Assembly: GCF_026151205.1 (NCBI RefSeq)
Contig: NC_087072.1
Span: 2,375,375 to 2,439,374, forward strand
Direction: 5' to 3'
From: Bolinopsis microptera
Taxonomy: Eukaryota > Ctenophora > Tentaculata > Lobata > Bolinopsidae
DNA length: 64,000 bases
Below the pieces are notes generated by a model. The model was not told where the DNA came from. It saw only the letters and a program-made list of their open reading frames with translations, and searched no databases. A program made the position numbers and the translations under genes. Of this stretch, positions 60,902 through 64,000 are shown one piece after another (positions within the stretch are counted from its first letter, which is position 1; the number at the start of each line of letters is the position of its first letter).

Positions 60902-61125
60902 GGATGAGGGCCCGGTCCTCCTTGTCCCGGTCCTCCTTGTCCCGGTCCCCCTCACACGAGTCGCCAGAACCCCGAGAAGAGCAGCTCGGGGGAGGTGGTC
61001 AGATAACAGGGGTAACTCGTATCAGGAGAGCTAGTGTTGCTGCCCCCATGGGGGTACAGCAGGACAGACCTACCAAACAGAGGGTTAGGAGACTCAGCTC
61101 CATTGGTGGAGAGTGGAAAAACTGA
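60902..61125 (+). CDS. Alternative terminal tail exon, Arg/Ser-rich
   Basis: Acceptor CTTTCTAG, phase 2. RMRARSSLSRSSLSRSPSHE ... ends GGEWKN and TGA. No downstream donor gives the phase needed by exon 61825, so it is best read as an alternative last exon, skipped when 60775 joins 61825. Confidence 0.7.
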
Positions 61126-61824
61126 TTTTACCAATGACAGTGGTTAATTGTAACTTACCGACCTAATCTTTTACTGAAACACTCAATATTAGACATATAT
61201 TTGTAACAACTGGCTGTGTTGTCTCCAAATGAGGGAAATGAAACGAATTTTGGGGAATTTGTCATGATGCATACTGATTACTGGACTGACTGCAAGTTAT
61301 AGATTGTTACCATAGGTTTTTAGAAAGTACGTAGTATTTCTTTGTGGTTTTTTAGATGTACAGTTTTTATAAGGTGCATATAATTCTGAAGTATCGAGTA
61401 TCTCTGACTACTTATTTCCACGTAAAAAACGTTTGAAATTCTTTATCCTGGCTGGAAAATTACTGTAAATTCTATAGGAGAGATCTGACATCACCCTTAG
61501 AACTAATTGAATTTTATTTCACTAGCATGATAAGCCTTCTTGGCTTTTGCTTAAGATATCAGAACTGCCTCAAATACCAATAATGACAGAGACTCAGTCC
61601 CACCAGAGATACAGCCTGCCAACATTTTATCGGAACAGAATTTTAACTTTGTATGACGGACAGACATTTCTACCTGCGGACAGACACACAGACAGATTGA
61701 CAGACAGACACGCATATAGCAGCGTTACACAATGCTGACTTGTGAACTTTGTAACAACGCGCGCACTGGACGCTGCACCCCTCTGACCAAGTGGGCGATT
61801 ATTCCTAAGGTAAACATTTTACAG
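61126..61824 (+). other. 3' UTR of the short form and/or intron
   Basis: AT-rich; an ORF at 61547-61738 has no splice support and contains a GACA-rich simple repeat. Nothing else seen. Confidence 0.5.
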
Positions 61825-61924
61825 GATTACCATGTCTGCTGGGGTACGGCAAAGTGCTTCACGAGAGTTTGAGGGACTCGAAATAGAGCACGACGCCAAG
61901 CAAATATCCTTCCCTGGCTATAAA
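61825..61924 (+). CDS. C-terminal tail exon 3
   Basis: Acceptor ATTTTACAG, donor GTTAGT, phase 2 in and 0 out: ITMSAGVRQSASREFEGLEI plus 13 residues. Confidence 0.8.
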
Positions 61925-62097
61925 GTTAGTAATAAAATAATACGTGATATTATTATTACTGATATATTATAGCTAAAAATAGGTCCGATTATTCTTCAGA
62001 AATCAGATTTCACATACAGAGCAACAGAATTGCACCACAATGCCGCCCACCATATAAGGAGCTAAAGTTGTAACCAGTAACCACCCTCCCTCCCCAG

Positions 62098-62335
62098 GTT
62101 AAAGGAGGTTACGTCTCCCCCTACTCCTGCCAAGCACTGGGTCTCAAGAAGAGGTCTGGTTCTCAGGGGTCTCTCTGTTCCTCAGGGAGCACTGAGTTTG
62201 ACAGTCCAGTAAGGAGGAGTCCCAGTAAGAACCTCAACAAGAGTGGAAGTAGAAGCAGTGTTTTGAGTAAGAGCAGCAGTCGTGGAAGCATCAGCAGTCG
62301 TGGAAGTGCCAGCGTTAAGGGACCTGGTACTTTCG
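62098..62335 (+). CDS. C-terminal tail exon 4, Ser-rich
   Basis: Acceptor CTCCCCAG, donor GTTAGT, phase 0 in and 1 out. Gly/Ser/Arg-rich with KSSSRGSISSRGSASVKGPG, similar to the GSR tails of spectraplakins that bind microtubules. Confidence 0.85.
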
Positions 62336-62444
62336 GTTAGTTCTCATTTTATATTCAATTAGTTTCCATATATACACATATTTTTAGAAACTTTTGATTA
62401 ATTTACCCAGCCTGTATAAACATTACTAAACAACTAACATCTAG

Positions 62445-62655
62445 CACCAGGTATAGCTGCACGAGGACTTTCTGCAAGTACGCCGCGATCAAACAGCAGA
62501 TCAGATTTGACAAAACCAGGAACGGCCAGGGGTACACCCAGCCCCGTCACCCGTCCCCGACACATGTCACCCAGATCTCAGAGCACTGTGGGCATGTCGC
62601 CCAGAACACCCACCCCCAGAACTCCTACTCCAAATAGAGCCTCACCCATAACCAG
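62445..62655 (+). CDS. C-terminal tail exon 5, Thr/Pro/Arg repeats
   Basis: Acceptor ACATCTAG, donor GTATGT, phase 1 in and 2 out. Contains SPRTPTPRTPTPNRASP. Multiple S/T-P sites suggest phospho-control of microtubule binding (inference). Confidence 0.85.
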
Positions 62656-62790
62656 GTATGTAAGAGCCGCTAGTTCATTTATTTAATAGGTTTATAATGT
62701 AAAAATACACTTTTTAATTTGATTTATCTCCACCACCATGGTGCAAAGTAAATTATATGATCATAAAATAATAATGCAACCTCTCTTCAG

Positions 62791-62885
62791 GACCCAGAGT
62801 GAGGCGAGAATGAAACCCAAAACAGCGCCCCCCGCTGGTACCAGTACACCTGTCCGGCAGCGAACTGGTGCTGTCTCTAAATCAG
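62791..62885 (+). CDS. C-terminal tail exon 6
   Basis: Acceptor CTCTTCAG, donor GTAACT, phase 2 in and 1 out: RTQSEARMKPKTAPPAGTST plus 12 residues. Confidence 0.85.
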
Positions 62886-63005
62886 GTAACTATACCCACT
62901 TTATATTTATATGTGTGAATATCTGTCTGATGGTTTGAAAAACATGGTCGATTTGTTTCTGTATGGTTTTTCTCCACAACTCGCTAAGATAAACAATCTT
63001 CCCAG

Positions 63006-63133
63006 ATTCGACGGGGCGGACACCTATTTCCCGGAGGAACACAGCCGCCAACTTGAGTTCCTCCACTCCCACAACCTCTACTACCAGACCAAAACAGACC
63101 AAACCAAAGAAACCCGCGGAAACCAAGCAATAA
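63006..63133 (+). CDS. Final coding exon of the GAS2 isoform
   Basis: Acceptor TCTTCCCAG, phase 1: DSTGRTPISRRNTAANLSSS ... KPKKPAETKQ and TAA at 63131. Basic, Ser/Thr-rich end. Confidence 0.85.
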
Positions 63134-64000
63134 TCTTTACACTTTAGGAATCTTTTCAGATATGCAAAAACTTTATTTTTTGTGAACAGAAAAGTGTTTA
63201 TAATGAATAAACACTTTTCAGATATGCAAAAACTTTATTTTTTGTGAACAGAAAAGTGTTTATAATGAATATGATTTTTATTTATTAGGAACGTGTGCTC
63301 TGTTATTGTGCTATCTTGCATGATAGAAATTGTGTTTGTTTACTTTATAAATGTAACTTTTTTAATTATTTTGTGACCCCTAATCAGGGCCAAAAATTGA
63401 ATCTTTTGATAGATATTTGAAGCTATTGGGAAATAAGTGTGTATAATGTAGTGTTAGTGAACCTTGGCAGTTGGCAACCATCGTTTGCCAATAACCACCG
63501 GGCCGATTGTTATTGGGATATATTATCGGAGAGATCGGTGGAATGTTATCGTTCAATTGTTGAATATTCAACAATTATTTACGCTGTGTTCCAAGTTACT
63601 GTTAGTTGATTGTGTTAAAATTTTCAGAATTACTCAGAATTGATCTTTGAACTTTAAATCTTATTGCATGCTTTTGAGTTTGAGGTGCAGAGAATAGTTT
63701 ATGAATTGTCTTACATGGTGTATAATAGTCATTAGAATTTGAAGCTTCAACTTAGAGAAAAGCTGATACTTTGAACAGACTATCAATTTGTACCATGCCC
63801 GATGTTATAGACGGCTATGCTTAAAGAGTTTAACATATAGTGAGTGTATGATGTATTGATAAAACACATAGTTTTACCCAACTTGTTTTGCAAATGCTAC
63901 TCGAATTGATTTTTTAAGAACGGTTAATAAAACCCGACAAATTTTACAATAAAATATAATCAGACACCTCTCAACACTTACCGGAACCCAAGCTGTCATC
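63134..64000 (+). other. 3' UTR and downstream flank
   Basis: AATAAA at 63206-63211, 73 bases after the stop, is the nearest poly(A) signal. Further AATAAA copies lie at 63926 and 63948. A 62-bp segment is tandemly doubled (63152 and 63214), and a palindrome aaagtgttta...taaacacttt spans 63191-63217. No further gene seen to the window end. Confidence 0.65.

Larger units (their letters stand above)
2..63133 (+). other. Spectraplakin locus (MACF1/dystonin/shot-like), 5' end outside the window
   Basis: Overall gene model. Consecutive + strand exons have GT/AG borders and compatible phases, and encode in order: Ig-like and Gly/Asp-turn repeats (giant exon), about 16 spectrin-repeat lengths, two canonical EF-hands, a GAS2 domain and a basic Ser/Arg/Pro tail. 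Spectraplakins link actin (N-terminal CH domains, expected upstream of the window) to microtubules (GAS2 plus tail). The CH and plakin domains are not in the window. The spectrin-to-GAS2 part is certain at family level. Membership of the giant exon is inferred from strand, position and the absence of a clear gene boundary; its 3' border is hidden in poor sequence, so it could be a separate gene. No MACF1 or DST orthology is claimed. Confidence 0.85.

Noticed and set aside
61547-61738. 63-codon ORF in the tail region
   Set aside because: No splice sites in phase and it contains a GACA simple repeat.

Overview
The window is eukaryotic and, by content, animal. One strand (+) carries a chain of exons with clean GT...AG borders and matching phases that ends in two EF-hands, a GAS2 domain and a basic Ser/Thr/Arg/Pro-rich tail. 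Spectrin-like three-helix repeats lie upstream. That order (spectrin rod, EF-EF, GAS2, basic tail) identifies a spectraplakin, the MACF1/dystonin/Short stop family of actin-microtubule cross-linkers. Nothing I see supports a gene on the - strand. The phylum cannot be fixed from the sequence; the compact AT-rich introns and many short DNA transposon relics would fit an early-branching animal, but this is a guess.

Layout. (1) 2 to about 26870: one giant exon, open from the left edge of the window, with no intron visible. It encodes about 24 filamin-type immunoglobulin-like modules (2-7430), including a 939-bp unit repeated four times; a repetitive acidic linker (7431-11400); seven more diverged Ig-like modules (11401-13720); a second acidic linker; and about ten copies of a roughly 265-residue Gly/Asp-turn-rich module that I do not recognise (14640 onward). 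From about 24030 the sequence collects indels, and from about 25600 it decays into homopolymer-rich text that looks like unreliable assembly. (2) 27297-42253: possible alternative first exons and the spectrin rod, with a 5.4-kb intron (30367-35827) holding at least two terminal-inverted-repeat elements. (3) 42254-52416: alternative exons, nearly all symmetric phase 1-1. They include a long basic Ser/Pro-rich microtubule-binding-like tail ending at 48802 and a single-exon coiled coil of about 780 residues (49523-51865). (4) 52417-63133: the last spectrin repeats, EF-hands, GAS2 and C-terminal tail, then the 3' UTR.

How it fits together. In MACF1, DST and shot a giant plakin-repeat exon lies between the plakin domain and the spectrin rod. 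Here a giant exon sits in the same place, just 5' of the rod, but carries Ig-like and Gly/Asp-turn modules. Phase rules allow the rod to be joined to the GAS2 end, to a GAS2-less basic tail, or to the GAS2 end through a coiled-coil insert, so the locus could make several different cytoskeletal linkers.

Sequence quality matters. Eight places in coding sequence need one extra base to restore the frame, and one place shows the opposite sign. At two of them a sister repeat copy in this window shows the missing base. I treat these as probable sequencing errors, not as pseudogenisation.
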